The position numbers and the translations under genes are program-made. The notes under the pieces are model-generated. The model saw nothing but the letters and a program-made list of their open reading frames with translations, was not told the DNA's origin and made no database searches. DNA of 64,000 nt from Paraphotobacterium marinum (GTDB lineage: Bacteria > Pseudomonadota > Gammaproteobacteria > Enterobacterales > Vibrionaceae). This document shows positions 45,353 through 53,707 of this stretch, piece by piece. The DNA is taken from positions 744,001 to 808,000 of the forward strand of contig NZ_CP022356.1 in the NCBI RefSeq assembly GCF_002216855.1. Reading direction: 5' to 3'. The number at the start of each line of letters is the position of its first letter. Within the stretch, counting starts at the first letter, position 1.

Positions 45353-45367
45353 AGATATGATATAACA
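45353..45367 (-). promoter_or_regulatory. Candidate Zur site upstream of znuA
   Basis: AGATATGATATAACA; its complement TGTTATATCATATCT shares 12 of 15 bases with the element before zur (46096-46110) and contains the near-palindrome ATGATATAACAT. It ends 12 bases before the znuA start codon, where a bound repressor would block expression. Assigned by comparison within the window only. Confidence 0.4.
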
Positions 45368-45480
45368 TCACGGTAATTCTATAATATATATTTTTTTTTC
45401 AATATAATTTATATTGGCATTGAACTAATTAATAAAATTACACTCAAAATTATGTCTTATTTATTTAGAAGGAATCTAGA

Positions 45481-46062
45481 ATGAAAACAAAAAATATAAT
45501 AATGTCAGTAGTATTTCTTGGTATTGTTTCAACTGGTGTTTATGCCGTTACTGCAAACAAATCAAGTCAACAAAGTAATTTAACAAAAAAAAATCAAGAA
45601 ATTCACTTATATACATCTGCATCGACAAGTTCAAAAGTTATACAAGACTACCCTCTTACTAAAAGTTTTGTTGTAATTTATCAAGATCCTAAAAACAAGG
45701 ATTGGTTTAAAGTCGGTGACCAAAGAAATGGTCAAGTAGGCTGGATTAGCAACACACAATATAATCAAGCAGTAAGCAATTATCAAAAATCTTTATATAA
45801 CGAAGATCATTTTAAAACACAATCCGTTTATATTACAGAGACGCGTACGAAGGATAACAAGCCAAAAATGAATATTGAGGTTTACCAAAATGGTAAAAAA
45901 TTATCTGAAAAAGAGGCTCAGAAGGTCTACCAAAATATAAAAATAAACGAACAGAAATCGTCAAGAGAGTTTATGCAAGAACAAAAAGCCATTAATTACC
46001 AAGTCCACCTAATGAATCAACAAATGGATGAATTAGATAATCATAATATGATGTTTAATTAA
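45481..46062 (+). CDS. Secreted bacterial SH3-domain protein
   Basis: A 193-residue protein with a signal peptide (MKTKNIIMSVVFLGIVSTGVYA). Residues about 38-100 form an SH3b-like domain (LYTSASTSSKVIQDYPLTKS, KDWFKVGDQRNGQVGWISN). The C-terminal half is charged and probably coiled coil, rich in Gln and Lys. SH3b proteins bind peptidoglycan or envelope partners. A strong AGAAGGA site lies six bases upstream of the ATG. It is divergent from znuA and lies directly before zur on the same strand, so its envelope role may be zinc-responsive, which is only an inference. Confidence 0.8.
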   Translation: MKTKNIIMSVVFLGIVSTGVYAVTANKSSQQSNLTKKNQEIHLYTSASTSSKVIQDYPLTKSFVVIYQDPKNKDWFKVGDQRNGQVGWISNTQYNQAVSNYQKSLYNEDHFKTQSVYITETRTKDNKPKMNIEVYQNGKKLSEKEAQKVYQNIKINEQKSSREFMQEQKAINYQVHLMNQQMDELDNHNMMFN

Positions 46063-46095
46063 TACATAATAAAGCCCTTAAATTTATTTGATTTT

Positions 46096-46110
46096 TGTTA
46101 TAAAATATCA
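46096..46110 (+). promoter_or_regulatory. Candidate Zur (autoregulatory) site before zur
   Basis: TGTTATAAAATATCA is a near-palindrome (5 of 6 arm positions) resembling the Zur core TGTTATA-n-TATAACA. It lies 28 bases before the zur ATG and matches the znuA-upstream element at 12 of 15 bases. Confidence 0.4.
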
Positions 46111-46137
46111 TTAACCAATTTTTTTAAGGGTAGCAAT

Positions 46138-46601
46138 ATGACTAATCAGCAAAAAACATTTTCCACTATTGAAACTCATTGTTTGCGTGAGGATGTCAAA
46201 TTAACTCCCAAGAGAAAAAAATTCTTGATATTTTATATAAATCAGAAGCGCCTTTATCCGCTTATGAAATAGCCGATTTATATAATCATGATGAAAAAAA
46301 ACCAATGCATGCCATGTCAATTTATAGAATATTAAACTTATTTCTTGGAATAAATATTATTCATAAATTAGCATCACAAAATAAATACATCTTTTGCTCA
46401 CACATAACTTGTGATCACAACCATGTTGCTCAACAATTCCTTATTTGTAAAAAGTGCAAAAAAGTAAAAGAGATTGAGTTAAATCCAGCTCTAATAAATG
46501 AGCTGAATGCAAATATCAAAAAATCTGGATTTCAAATCGATGGTCCTCAACTGGAAATCGACTGCATATGTGAAAAGTGTGCTAGAGATGACATTTTGTA
46601 A
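46138..46601 (+). CDS. zur: Fur-family zinc regulator Zur, split by a -1 frameshift
   Basis: The gene starts at ATG 46138 (AAGGG upstream) with TNQQKTFSTIETHC...VKLTPKRKK, then hits a stop. The continuation in the -1 frame reads ILDILYKSEAPLSAYEIADL and IYRILNLF, the Fur DNA-binding domain. The dimerisation domain follows, with HITCDHNHVAQQFLICKKC, a histidine/cysteine metal site, and a C-terminal CICEKC pair for structural zinc. The junction is seven A after GAG; one more A restores a protein of about 154 residues. Proximity to znuA and znuCB identifies it as Zur rather than Fur. It is either a sequence error, slippage or a disrupted regulator. Confidence 0.82.
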
Positions 46602-46647
46602 TATCATTTTTTGGAATTTAAATTTAACCCTTTTTCATAAATTTCAT

Positions 46648-47304
46648 TCATTTTTTTGTGCTTATCCCTATTGCAAAACATAATTTTAAAATAAAATTCA
46701 TACATGATTGAAAAACTATTCCATTTTTTTCAAATCTTATGGCTGATGTTTGAGAAACAAATTCTATTCGAATAGGCTTATAAACCTTTTTTAATAGATT
46801 ACAAAGTACTGTGTCTTCAAAAATCTCATGAGGTGGCATGTGATTAATTTCATCTAAAATATGTTTTTTAACAAAAATACAATGATCCAAGTAGTAAATT
46901 TTTCTTATATCTCCACGAATATAATTTGAATACCATGATGTAAATTTATAAAACCATCGTTTTTCAATAAAATTATGAGTTAGTGCTCCCCAATGAAAAC
47001 TTTGATGATGTTCTTTTAAAAAATCAATTGCACGAATATCTATCAGCGAACGGGGATGATGATACAGAATTATATCCCCATTAGCTCTTTTGGAACCATA
47101 TGATAGCCGTTTGCCACGAGATTGAAGTGGAACAGAATAATATGTAATTGAATAATTTTTAATTTTACCTAAAAAATCACTCTTACTGTCAAGATCTACC
47201 ACAATAACTTCAATATTTTTCAAGCTTCTTAGGTTCTCTAGAGTTTGAAAAAAAATATTATTTTCACCATCGTTATGGGTTGGAATAATTATACTGATTA
47301 ACAT
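46648..47304 (-). CDS. Family 2 glycosyltransferase
   Basis: A 218-residue GT-A fold enzyme. The N-terminus MLISIIIPTHND, the DLDSKSD sugar-nucleotide-binding loop, QSRGKRLSYGSKRANGDIILYHHPR, and EDTVLCNLLKK with a probable catalytic acidic residue fit the small-GT2 subfamily (TIGR04283-like), which has no transmembrane domain. A hydrophobic C-terminal segment may touch the membrane. It lies four bases after the MtnK-like kinase gene on the same strand. Acceptor and donor are unknown. Confidence 0.8.
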   Translation of the reverse strand: MLISIIIPTHNDGENNIFFQTLENLRSLKNIEVIVVDLDSKSDFLGKIKNYSITYYSVPLQSRGKRLSYGSKRANGDIILYHHPRSLIDIRAIDFLKEHHQSFHWGALTHNFIEKRWFYKFTSWYSNYIRGDIRKIYYLDHCIFVKKHILDEINHMPPHEIFEDTVLCNLLKKVYKPIRIEFVSQTSAIRFEKNGIVFQSCMNFILKLCFAIGISTKK

Positions 47305-47307
47305 TTA

Positions 47308-48450
47308 TTAAAACTTTACTCCATTAACCAAATCAAGAGGTAATTGGTAGGATTTGGTATTTTGAACCAAGTCTTGTCCGAACTTAATTAGAAGCAATTC
47401 TGATTCATCCATCTTAATATCTGTAAAATTAAATACAGGAAAATTTGATGCTCCAATTATACGCCGCATAATTTCACATCCACAAAACTTGATAGATTCA
47501 AACCATAATTTATCAAAATATTGCTGGAGTTCTGAACTAGTTTTCAAGTTATCTTCTAAAATAGAAAATTGGTCTTTAAAACCATTCCAAAAATCATTCA
47601 AAAATTCTAACACCTTCAATCGATCCTGGCCTGGCACAACTAAAATAACTATAATATGGGCTATAAAAACACCAATATCAAAAGAAGAAGGGCCAAAGCA
47701 ACAGAACTCATGATCAATTATTTTGATACTATCATTTAAATTTGACATCACGCTACCAAGATGAAAGTCGCCATGAATTAAAGACTCTGTATCATTTATA
47801 TATTTAACTTTTAATTTTTTTATTTCATCTAATAAATATTTATTATTTTGTATCAATTCAACTTCTTTAACTAAATGTAAACCATAGTTGTTAGTTTCAT
47901 GCTCTTCATATGGATAATTAAAGATATAATCAATATGTAGATTTTTTAGATTGTTATCTTGAAAAATCTTTTGTTGATGACCCATCAATTTACTTTTACC
48001 GTATTTGTCCTGAGTTAAGAAAATCATATGAGCCAAAAACTGTCCTATCTTACCAAAGTTAATATGATCCGTTTTTAAAGAAAGCCTTGTTAAAGTTTCA
48101 TGCTCATGTAAATATTCCATGATAATGAATTTATTTAATTTAGAATATTTGAAAATTTTAGGAGAAAACATTTGTAAATGTTTATTTAGAAAATTATAAA
48201 ACTCAATTTCAACTAAGATCCGATCACTCGATAAATAATAATTTTTCCCCAAACAAGGAATATAGTTAACTGACTTTTTGATGATCATAGAATTTTTAAT
48301 TTCGTCAGAGCAAAACTTAAAAACATAATTCATGTTGCCATCATTAATTCGATTTGCATTAATATTTTCAGGAGGTATTTTAAAAATTTCAGAAACAGTA
48401 AAAGTTAAGTCTTCCTTAATATCTAATAGATCTTCCATAAATGTTGTCAT
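47308..48450 (-). CDS. mtnK: S-methyl-5-thioribose kinase-like phosphotransferase
   Basis: A 380-residue kinase of the APH/choline-kinase fold. The catalytic loop is LIHGDFHLGSVM and the metal-binding segment IIDHEFCCFGPSSFDIG. The later motif CEIMRRIIG is characteristic of methylthioribose kinases (HGDLHTGS and DPEFAFYGP in classical MtnK), and the length fits MtnK. It would phosphorylate methylthioribose from polyamine or quorum-signal metabolism. No mtnA or other salvage genes are adjacent, so the pathway context is missing and a different sugar substrate is possible. The start may be ATG 48450 or 48438; neither has a strong ribosome site. Confidence 0.72.
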   Translation of the reverse strand: MTTFMEDLLDIKEDLTFTVSEIFKIPPENINANRINDGNMNYVFKFCSDEIKNSMIIKKSVNYIPCLGKNYYLSSDRILVEIEFYNFLNKHLQMFSPKIFKYSKLNKFIIMEYLHEHETLTRLSLKTDHINFGKIGQFLAHMIFLTQDKYGKSKLMGHQQKIFQDNNLKNLHIDYIFNYPYEEHETNNYGLHLVKEVELIQNNKYLLDEIKKLKVKYINDTESLIHGDFHLGSVMSNLNDSIKIIDHEFCCFGPSSFDIGVFIAHIIVILVVPGQDRLKVLEFLNDFWNGFKDQFSILEDNLKTSSELQQYFDKLWFESIKFCGCEIMRRIIGASNFPVFNFTDIKMDESELLLIKFGQDLVQNTKSYQLPLDLVNGVKF

Positions 48451-48528
48451 TATTCAAATTTGTAACTTAAATTATCATACTTTCAGACAATCTAATATAA
48501 GTTTTTTAAATAAATACACACTCTTAAC

Positions 48529-48830
48529 TCAATAAAAAAGCTCTTTTTTATTTAATATTACATCAATATGTCTACTCTCTCGAGGAGATGAAATCATTTC
48601 GTCATATACATTGGAGTGTCGTAAAATGTAATATTTTGTCTCTATTGAACCAATCAAAGTTAGAAGTTCTTGAACAGAATTTTTCGTAACTAGTTTATCT
48701 TTACTATCTAAAATAACATGTTCTTCGCCATCAATTTCAACAATTAGATTATAGAAACAGTTTTCATTACTAGAGAATATAATTTTATCCAAAAAGTAAT
48801 GTTTTTAAACTCCGATAAATGAATAGACAT
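48529..48830 (-). CDS. DUF6482-like small protein, N-terminus in a shifted frame
   Basis: The main frame gives 87 residues from 48792: DKIIFSSNENCFYNLIVEID... and a C-terminal part with YYILRHSNVYDEMISSPRES, resembling DUF6482 proteins, whose conserved end reads YDEMIG. Upstream, in another frame, ATG 48830 has GGAG eight bases before it and encodes MSIHLSEFKNITF. Adding one T to the five-T run at about 48791-48795 joins the two into about 100 residues, the usual family size. It is cytoplasmic and of unknown function. The family call rests on memory of the pattern. Confidence 0.6.
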
Positions 48831-48931
48831 TTTATTTTCTCCGCAAAAGCAATGTATTAAAATAACTTTAATTTAACATATTTTAAATTACAAATTTGTA
48901 TAATAAGCATTTTTAATCAACTAGGAATAAA

Positions 48932-49744
48932 ATGCTTAATTTCCCCAATATAGATCCTGTTGCTCTCTCCATAGGGCCAATACATATTTACTGGTATGCC
49001 ATAATGTACATATCAGGGTATGGTCTTGCATCTATGTTTTTAAAAATGCGTATAAAAAAGTATAATTTACCTTGGAAAAAAGACCAACTTGAAAATTTAA
49101 CTTTATTTATTGGTATTGGCTGTATACTTGGTGGTAGGCTTGGCTATGTTTTATTTTATAACTTACCTTTTTATTCAAATAACCCATTACAAATTTTCCA
49201 AATATGGCATGGAGGAATGTCTTATCATGGAGGTATGATAGGAGTTTTATTGGCTATATTTATTTATGGAAAAAAATATAATAGAAGTTTTTTTTCAATA
49301 TCTGACTTTATTGCACCTGCTATTCCAATCGGGTTAGCTCTCGGAAGAATAGGAAATTTTCTAGGTGCGCAATTGTATGGCAAAACGACTTCATTACCCT
49401 GGGGAATGATCTTTCCAAATGCAGGGCCATTACCTAGACACCCAAGCCAAATTTATGAATTTTTACTGGAAGGTGTTTTACTTTTTATTATTTTAGCATC
49501 CTTATCCCGTAAGAGTCGAGCTCCTATGTATCTTTCTGGTATGTTTATGGTTTTTTATTCAATATTTAGATTTATAAGCGAATTTTTTAGAGAACCTGAT
49601 CCACAGATTGGTTATCTCGCATGGAATTGGTTGACAATGGGACAAGTGCTATCAATACCAATGTTCATAATTGGAATAGTATTAATTTTTAAATCATATA
49701 CCTTTGAAAAAAAAGATGTAGTTTTAGATCTAAGCAGAAATTAA
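48932..49744 (+). CDS. lgt: Phosphatidylglycerol:prolipoprotein diacylglyceryl transferase
   Basis: A 270-residue inner-membrane enzyme that attaches diacylglycerol to the lipobox Cys of prolipoproteins. It has seven predicted helices. Signature segments are IHIYWYAIMYISGY, the H in WHGGMSYHGGMIG, the Lgt signature LGRIGNFLGAQLYGKTTSLPWGMIF, and HPSQIYEFLLEGV. It would process the lipoproteins encoded in this window, including the giant repeat protein, the DsbA-like protein and the cystatin-like protein. A single gene, with a start having AGGA upstream. The call is firm. Confidence 0.96.
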   Translation: MLNFPNIDPVALSIGPIHIYWYAIMYISGYGLASMFLKMRIKKYNLPWKKDQLENLTLFIGIGCILGGRLGYVLFYNLPFYSNNPLQIFQIWHGGMSYHGGMIGVLLAIFIYGKKYNRSFFSISDFIAPAIPIGLALGRIGNFLGAQLYGKTTSLPWGMIFPNAGPLPRHPSQIYEFLLEGVLLFIILASLSRKSRAPMYLSGMFMVFYSIFRFISEFFREPDPQIGYLAWNWLTMGQVLSIPMFIIGIVLIFKSYTFEKKDVVLDLSRN

Positions 49745-49751
49745 GTGCTCC

Positions 49752-50147
49752 TTAATTTTTTGCAGCCAAATATAATTTTTGTAAAATGGGACAATCTTTA
49801 GTCTCCATTTTACCATCACAAGCCCTATCAAGCTCGGAAAGAACGTACTCTAAACTTTTTAATTTTGAAATCTTTTCTTTAATTTTATGTTGTTGCTTTT
49901 GAATTTTATTTTTAATTTGGTAACTACCCGACTCTAAAAGTTCTAAATTAAAAAAATCTCTAATCTCTTTTAAATCAAAACCTAAGTTTTGGGCATTCTT
50001 AATAAAAATAATTCTTTGTTTAGCTTCTTCATTAAAATACCTGTAACCATTTCCTTGACGTATAGATTGAATTAAATTCATATTTTCATAATATCTTATA
50101 GCCACCTTAGATACATTTGTTTGCTTTGATAATTCGCCTATATTCAT
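49752..50147 (-). CDS. MerR-family metal-responsive regulator (ZntR/CadR-like)
   Basis: A 131-residue regulator with the MerR helix-turn-helix at the start (MNIGELSKQTNVSKVAIRYY, then GNGYRYFNEEA), a long dimerisation helix, and a C-terminal metal-binding loop CDGKMETKDCPIL with two Cys. This C-terminal pattern is typical of Zn/Cd/Pb-responsive MerR proteins rather than CueR. It is transcribed in the same direction as the His-rich gene just upstream (50238-50561) and could control it or act on a distant exporter. It is convergent with lgt. Confidence 0.85.
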   Translation of the reverse strand: MNIGELSKQTNVSKVAIRYYENMNLIQSIRQGNGYRYFNEEAKQRIIFIKNAQNLGFDLKEIRDFFNLELLESGSYQIKNKIQKQQHKIKEKISKLKSLEYVLSELDRACDGKMETKDCPILQKLYLAAKN

Positions 50148-50237
50148 AATTACAATATTACTCTTAAGTACTAAAATTATATTTTAAAATAAGAATAATA
50201 TTTTCTAGGCAAACTATCAAATAATAAACTTTATTTA

Positions 50238-50561
50238 TTAATATCTTGGACAATACCCATGTCTGCAATGAGGATGTCTCCAACGCCAACGCCAATGAGG
50301 GTGACTTCTATTCCAATGTGCCCTTCTCCAGTGACGGTGTTCCCAACGATTATAGTGTCTCCAACCACCATGATGTCTCCAACCACCATGATGTCTCCAA
50401 CCACTATGATGTCTCCAACCACCATGATGCCTCCAACCACCATGGTAATGGCCATGATCTTTTATTACAAACCTAAAACTATCTGCATTTGCATTAGTAA
50501 CAGAAAGAAACAAAATACAACTTGAAATAACTCCAAGAAAAATCATTTTATATTTCTTCAT
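50238..50561 (-). CDS. Secreted His/Trp-rich repeat protein with CRHGYC motif
   Basis: A 107-residue protein with a signal peptide ending TNANA (residue 26). The mature start DSFRFVIKDHG matches the His-rich proteins at 1728 and 2155. Five copies of WRHHGG-type hexapeptides (18-bp DNA repeats) follow, then Trp/Arg/His-rich sequence and a C-terminus CRHGYCPRY, with Cys-x-His-x-x-Cys like the cluster at 1.1-2.1 kb. It is therefore a dispersed member of the same family, almost 48 kb away. Periplasmic metal binding is inferred. A MerR-type metal regulator follows on the same strand. Confidence 0.8.
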   Translation of the reverse strand: MKKYKMIFLGVISSCILFLSVTNANADSFRFVIKDHGHYHGGWRHHGGWRHHSGWRHHGGWRHHGGWRHYNRWEHRHWRRAHWNRSHPHWRWRWRHPHCRHGYCPRY

Positions 50562-50746
50562 TTTTATTTTCCTTCGTCAAAAATAATTATGACCATCGTA
50601 ATAGCAATGAAAGATTGTCACAAAACCTATTTGATGAACGGTATTATTTTGTTATGAGTTGAAATTTAATATTTCTATAACAGGTATTTGGGATGAGTTT
50701 TGTGAAAATTATTTAATGAAGCAGAAAAAATGGAAGACTATAAATG

Positions 50747-50788
50747 ATTTGTACTATACAGATACAAGCTTGTTTGTACAATACAAAT
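50747..50788. repeat. Imperfect inverted repeat between permease and His-rich gene
   Basis: ATTTGTACTATACA (50747-50760) and TTGTACAATACAAAT (50774-50788) match at about 12 of 15 inverted positions. It lies 16 bases after the permease stop on the minus strand and may be a weak terminator or a regulatory dyad. The rest of 50562-50803 holds no gene that I can see. Confidence 0.35.
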
Positions 50789-50803
50789 CTTAATTAAATG
50801 TAA

Positions 50804-52171
50804 TTATCTTTTGGAAAATATTTTATGAATAATAATTAAGGCTATAAAAATAATCAAAGCTCCATAATTTTCTAAAATATTTATAAGGTTTAGATCAAAT
50901 TGAGTTATTTGTCCTGCTATGATTATTACGATAAAAATCATAGCTAATAAAGGAGCAATTGGATAAAATTTTGATTTATATTTTAAGTTATTAACCTTAT
51001 CCTCCCCAATACTTTTTCGAAACTTAAAGTGACTAAGAGCAATACCAAACCAAGCTATAAATCCACACAACGCAGATATAGTCAATAATGTTGAAAAAAT
51101 ATTTTCATTTTTAGAAAATGCAGATAATAAAAATGCTGAACCAACTAAAGCTGTCGCAATAAGAGCATAAATAGGTAATCCATATTTATTGGTCTTAGCG
51201 AATATTTTTGGTGCTTGAGATTTTTGTCCCATCGAAAATAACGTTCTGGTTGAAGCATACATACTTGCATTAGCCGCTGATATCACCGCAATTAAAATAA
51301 CCAAGTTAATAAAGTTTGTTGCCAAACCCTGACCAAAAAACTTCATAAAAATTAAAGTAAACGGACTTGACTCCACACTATCTTGTATAAATAGCTTTGG
51401 ATCGTTAAAAGGAATTAATAAACCAATAAGAGCTGTTGCTAATATATAAAATAAAATCAATCTCCAAAACACAGAACGAACAGCTTTTGGAATTGATTTT
51501 TGTGGATCTTTTGTTTCACCTGCACTAATTCCAATTAATTCACATCCTTGAAAAGAAAAACCAGCAATCAGAAAAACGGACATAAATCCATAAAAACCTT
51601 GATGAAAGGGGCCGTCTGCAGTAAATATATTTTGAGATGCAAGTGAAGGTTTCGATACGACTAAAGCAAAAGCTAATATAATAAATGTTATGATGACCGC
51701 AACTTTTATAAAGGATAAAATATACTCAGTCTCACCAAATATTTTCACAGAAAAAACATTAAAAAATAATACCAATAAAAAAATTAAACTTGAAATTAGT
51801 ATAGGTGAGATATCTGGAAACCAAAATTTCATTATGATCGCAGCAGCAGATATTTCAGCTGCTATAGTGATAGCCCAATTAAACCAATAGTTTATACCCA
51901 TAGCAAACCCAAATGATGGGCCAACATAATCAGTAGAATACTCGCAAAAAGACCCTGAGGTTGGTCTAAAAGTAGCCATTTCCCCTAAGCTTGTGATCAA
52001 AAAATAAACCATTATTGATAATAAAGCATACGCAAGAACGGCTCCAGCAGGTCCTGCAACATGAAGTGCGTAACCGCTTCCTAAAAATATTCCAGTACCA
52101 ATTGAACCACCTAAAGCTATCATATTTAAATGTCTAGCTTTTAAATTTCTTTTTAACCCTATATTTTCCAT
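50804..52171 (-). CDS. APC-family amino-acid permease
   Basis: A 455-residue inner-membrane permease with twelve hydrophobic segments, of the amino-acid transporter (AAT/LysP-AroP) subgroup. The N-terminus NLKARHLNMIALGGSIGTGIFLGSG carries the substrate-binding GTGIF motif of helix 1. Helix 2-3 GEMATFRPTSGSFCEYSTDYVGP and helix 6 GFSFQGCELIGISAGE also match this group. It imports an amino acid with protons, probably a basic, aromatic or branched one; the subtype is not certain. A single gene preceded by a strong upstream terminator of the dsbA-like gene. Confidence 0.88.
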   Translation of the reverse strand: MENIGLKRNLKARHLNMIALGGSIGTGIFLGSGYALHVAGPAGAVLAYALLSIMVYFLITSLGEMATFRPTSGSFCEYSTDYVGPSFGFAMGINYWFNWAITIAAEISAAAIIMKFWFPDISPILISSLIFLLVLFFNVFSVKIFGETEYILSFIKVAVIITFIILAFALVVSKPSLASQNIFTADGPFHQGFYGFMSVFLIAGFSFQGCELIGISAGETKDPQKSIPKAVRSVFWRLILFYILATALIGLLIPFNDPKLFIQDSVESSPFTLIFMKFFGQGLATNFINLVILIAVISAANASMYASTRTLFSMGQKSQAPKIFAKTNKYGLPIYALIATALVGSAFLLSAFSKNENIFSTLLTISALCGFIAWFGIALSHFKFRKSIGEDKVNNLKYKSKFYPIAPLLAMIFIVIIIAGQITQFDLNLINILENYGALIIFIALIIIHKIFSKR

Positions 52172-52316
52172 TTTTTATCATATTCAAAAAAAAACAATAA
52201 TGTACATGAATAAAACTCATATATCAATGACTATTTGGAATATTATTTGAAATATAAACAATTTAACTTAGGTAAAAGTATAATTTGGTTAGATATCTGA
52301 ATAGTATTATTTAAAA

Positions 52317-52347
52317 AAAATGATAACAATAGAATTGTTATCATTTT
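52317..52347 (-). terminator. Strong Rho-independent terminator after the DsbA-like gene
   Basis: AAAATGATAACAA (52317-52329) pairs perfectly over 13 bases with TTGTTATCATTTT (52335-52347), with a 5-base loop. On the minus strand it is followed by a run of eight T. Confidence 0.88.
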
Positions 52348-52401
52348 CAAGCAAGAAGTTCATTCCAACAAAAAATCAATATACCAGATTTTAGGCGTAT
52401 A

Positions 52402-53199
52402 TTAGTTAGTTTGTTTCTGTACTTTCTCTATTGCAGTTACAATGGAGTTCGGATCTGCCCCTGGTATGACAAATGTATTATTTTCATTGGCATTTTTCAC
52501 TGGCATTACTATAAATGATGGAGTACCTTGGAATCCTAGGTCCTTAAACAAAGAAATATCAACAGATGTATTTTCTTTATCATCAAATTTACTTATATCT
52601 GCACCTATTTTCTTTGCCACTGCATTAATATCACTTTTTTGAAGTTGTCCTTCCATTTTATTAGTAGCAAATAGGTCATTATGATAATTATTATAAGCTT
52701 TACTTCCGTAATTTTTATAAATCCAAAGCCCTACTTTTGCCGCATAATCTGATGCTTCCCATTGACTTCCGAAAATTGGCGTTTCTTTAAATACAAATTT
52801 GACCTTAGGGTATTTTTCTTCAATTTGTTTCATATATGGTGCCATTTTTGAACAATATGCACATTGATAATCAAAAAACTCAATTAAAGCAACTTTAGCA
52901 TCTTGAGGTCCGTAAACTGGTGTTGCAGGATCAGACAATAATTTTTCTTTGTTTGCAAGTACCGCCTTCACCATTTTTTTTGCTTCTGCTTTTTGCTGTT
53001 CTTCTTGCTGACTCTGTAATTTATTAGAAGCTTTAATTAATACATCTGGATGATCAATTATATAATCAGAGGCAATTTTTCCAATTTGATCTTTATCGCT
53101 TTGAGACAAATTGTCAAAGTTTGTTTTTTCTGCTTGTGCATTACATCCTGCTAGAGCAAGAGCAGAAAAAAGCACTGACGAAATAATTTTATTTTTCAT
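52402..53199 (-). CDS. DsbA/Com1-type thiol-disulfide lipoprotein
   Basis: A 265-residue envelope oxidoreductase. The start at ATG 53199 has GGAAAA upstream; an earlier ATG four codons before is less good. A lipobox LAGC (Cys19) anchors it to the membrane. An N-terminal helical segment of about 80 residues precedes the thioredoxin fold with the active site CAYC (residues 113-116, in FFDYQCAYCSKMAPYM) and the cis-Pro loop in GFQGTPSFIV. Lipoprotein DsbA homologues of this layout occur in Legionella, Coxiella (Com1) and Francisella and may be oxidase and isomerase. No dsbB is adjacent. Confidence 0.88.
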   Translation of the reverse strand: MKNKIISSVLFSALALAGCNAQAEKTNFDNLSQSDKDQIGKIASDYIIDHPDVLIKASNKLQSQQEEQQKAEAKKMVKAVLANKEKLLSDPATPVYGPQDAKVALIEFFDYQCAYCSKMAPYMKQIEEKYPKVKFVFKETPIFGSQWEASDYAAKVGLWIYKNYGSKAYNNYHNDLFATNKMEGQLQKSDINAVAKKIGADISKFDDKENTSVDISLFKDLGFQGTPSFIVMPVKNANENNTFVIPGADPNSIVTAIEKVQKQTN

Positions 53200-53297
53200 A
53201 ATTTTTTCCATTTAATAAAAATATATAAATATTATAAATAATTTTCTAAAATTACAATAGGACAAATGTGCTATTCATATTCTTTAATTTGAAATTA

Positions 53298-53687
53298 TCA
53301 AATTTTCTTTAGATAAGTCAAAGATAATTTTCCTTTTAGATCTTTATAAACTTGGGCTTTATATTTTTTATTACCATGTGTTAAAAAAGTTACTTTATAA
53401 TTCATTCCTGCAACAACTTGCTGTTGAGCATTAAGTATACTTTTAATTTCATTGTGTTTAGTTTTTACATGTGATGCAGCAAATTTAGTTACTTGTTTTA
53501 CATCCTTAGAATTGGTACTTACGTTACTCCAACCACCTGCAAAATTTTGATTCTTATTATTTGAATGGTGGTTATCGTGACTATGATGATGTCCCTCATG
53601 ATGATTAGAGTTTGCATTATTAGGATTATAAACACAACCAGTAAGAGTAAATGTAAGTAAAGCACATAAATAAATTATTTTTTTCAT
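53298..53687 (-). CDS. Cystatin-like lipoprotein with His-rich linker
   Basis: A 129-residue lipoprotein (lipobox LTGC, Cys18). Residues 29-41 are a His-rich linker (HHEGHHHSHDNHH). Residues about 50-129 look like a cystatin domain: the N-terminal Gly51-Gly52 in AGGW, a long helix (VKQVTKFAASHVKTKHNEIK), the first hairpin QVVAG at residues 90-94, and a strand MNYKVTFLTHGNKKYKAQVY. QxVxG is the protease-binding loop of family-1/2 cystatins, so it could inhibit C1 cysteine proteases at the cell surface, which is inference. It is a single gene between two other small lipoprotein genes. Confidence 0.72.
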   Translation of the reverse strand: MKKIIYLCALLTFTLTGCVYNPNNANSNHHEGHHHSHDNHHSNNKNQNFAGGWSNVSTNSKDVKQVTKFAASHVKTKHNEIKSILNAQQQVVAGMNYKVTFLTHGNKKYKAQVYKDLKGKLSLTYLKKI

Positions 53688-53707
53688 ACCTTATCTCCAC
53701 ATAAAAA

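Noticed and set aside
46305-46601. Separate short zinc-binding protein
   Set aside because: The region is the C-terminal part of a Fur-family protein. Its DNA-binding domain is encoded immediately upstream in the shifted frame.
50231-50525. Alternative frames on both strands over the WRHHGG repeats
   Set aside because: They are repeat shadows (Val/Gly, Ser/Asn/His or Met/Thr/Pro). The chosen frame has a signal peptide and family motif.
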